DNA of 64,000 nt from Cherax quadricarinatus (Eukaryota; Arthropoda; Malacostraca; Decapoda; Parastacidae), in the NCBI RefSeq assembly GCF_038502225.1, contig NC_091390.1, positions 9,460,244 to 9,524,243 on the forward strand. The letters run 5' to 3'. The position numbers were made by a program, and so were the translations under genes. How positions within the stretch are numbered: the stretch's first letter is position 1; every line of letters begins with the position of its first letter. Shown in pieces: positions 63,980 to 64,000 of the stretch. Below the pieces are notes generated by a model that had not been told where the DNA came from, ran no database searches, and saw nothing but the letters and a program-made list of their open reading frames with translations.

Positions 63980-64000
63980 CGTTTCTACCTTTCCATTCGT

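Larger units (their letters stand above)
62898..64000 (-). mobile_element. LINE B copy (-), 5' part, running out of the window
   Basis: It carries ORF1 (63979-63350, in two frames) and the beginning of ORF2 (63365-62898). It is the upstream half of the copy at 54363-57027. The window ends inside ORF1, so the 5' end is not seen. Confidence 0.88.

Noticed and set aside
1..64000. Host protein-coding gene
   Set aside because: Every long frame I could interpret belongs to a LINE, LTR element or DNA transposon; no spliced host gene is recognisable, although short exons in 43341-44543 or 10250-11595 cannot be excluded.

Overview
The window is animal nuclear DNA made almost entirely of transposable elements. 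I see no host gene, rRNA, genuine tRNA, operon or CRISPR array. The mixture points to an arthropod with a large repeat-rich genome. A decapod crustacean is my best guess, because several repeats here (the LINE 3' end around 50025-50160, the repeat ending near 45950 and the hammerhead repeats at 48.6-53.5 kb) look to me like ones common in decapods. That last point is recollection, not a search.

Layout. 1-3439: LINE family A (+), one frameshift. 3090-5466: a ~1.2-kb tandem duplication across the junction of LINE A with LINE family B. 4636-8512: LINE B (+) with an SGNH-hydrolase ORF1 and an intact 987-aa EN-RT ORF2. 8513-11595: small repeats (two tRNA-Val-like SINEs, hairpin repeats, a 17-bp minisatellite, an internally deleted Tigger/pogo-like transposon). 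11596-41492: one BEL/Pao element (BEL-1) with ~1.2-kb LTRs, swollen by nested insertions. Inside its gag sits a decayed Ty3/gypsy element (13893-35075). Inside that element's 5' LTR sits a second BEL/Pao element (BEL-2, 14175-25512), whose 3' LTR holds a LINE family C copy (21551-24713). A full-length LINE C copy (27073-32643) interrupts the gypsy gag, and a third LINE C fragment (38551-39333) interrupts the BEL-1 integrase. 41520-43340: a minus-strand CCHC 'Gag-like' ORF1 with a 23-residue tandem repeat. 44545-48212: LINE B (-) split by a second LINE A copy. 48211-53681: LINE family D fragment (+), split by a block of hammerhead-ribozyme repeats that itself contains a LINE C copy (-). 53683-64000: two LINE B copies (-); the larger is split by an apparently full-length Tx1-like LINE (57028-62897) with both ORFs open, a poly(A) tail and a 9-bp target-site duplication.

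Most interesting region. Between 48585 and 53544 eight sequences fit the hammerhead ribozyme core (CTGANGA, stem II, GAAAC, a minimal self-complementary stem III, then an extended interrupted stem I). They sit in 371-bp and 378-bp tandem monomers and in a 240-bp hairpin. Both blocks are flanked by 12-bp direct repeats, and each monomer has a TATA-like box about 110-125 bp upstream of the ribozyme. This is the architecture expected of non-autonomous hammerhead retroelements (retrozymes, or Penelope-type terminal repeats). No Penelope reverse transcriptase is present in the window.

The genes do not form a pathway; what can be read is relative insertion history. BEL-1 predates the gypsy element, which predates BEL-2, which predates LINE C. 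LINE B predates LINE A copy 2 and the Tx1-like element. LINE D predates the hammerhead block.
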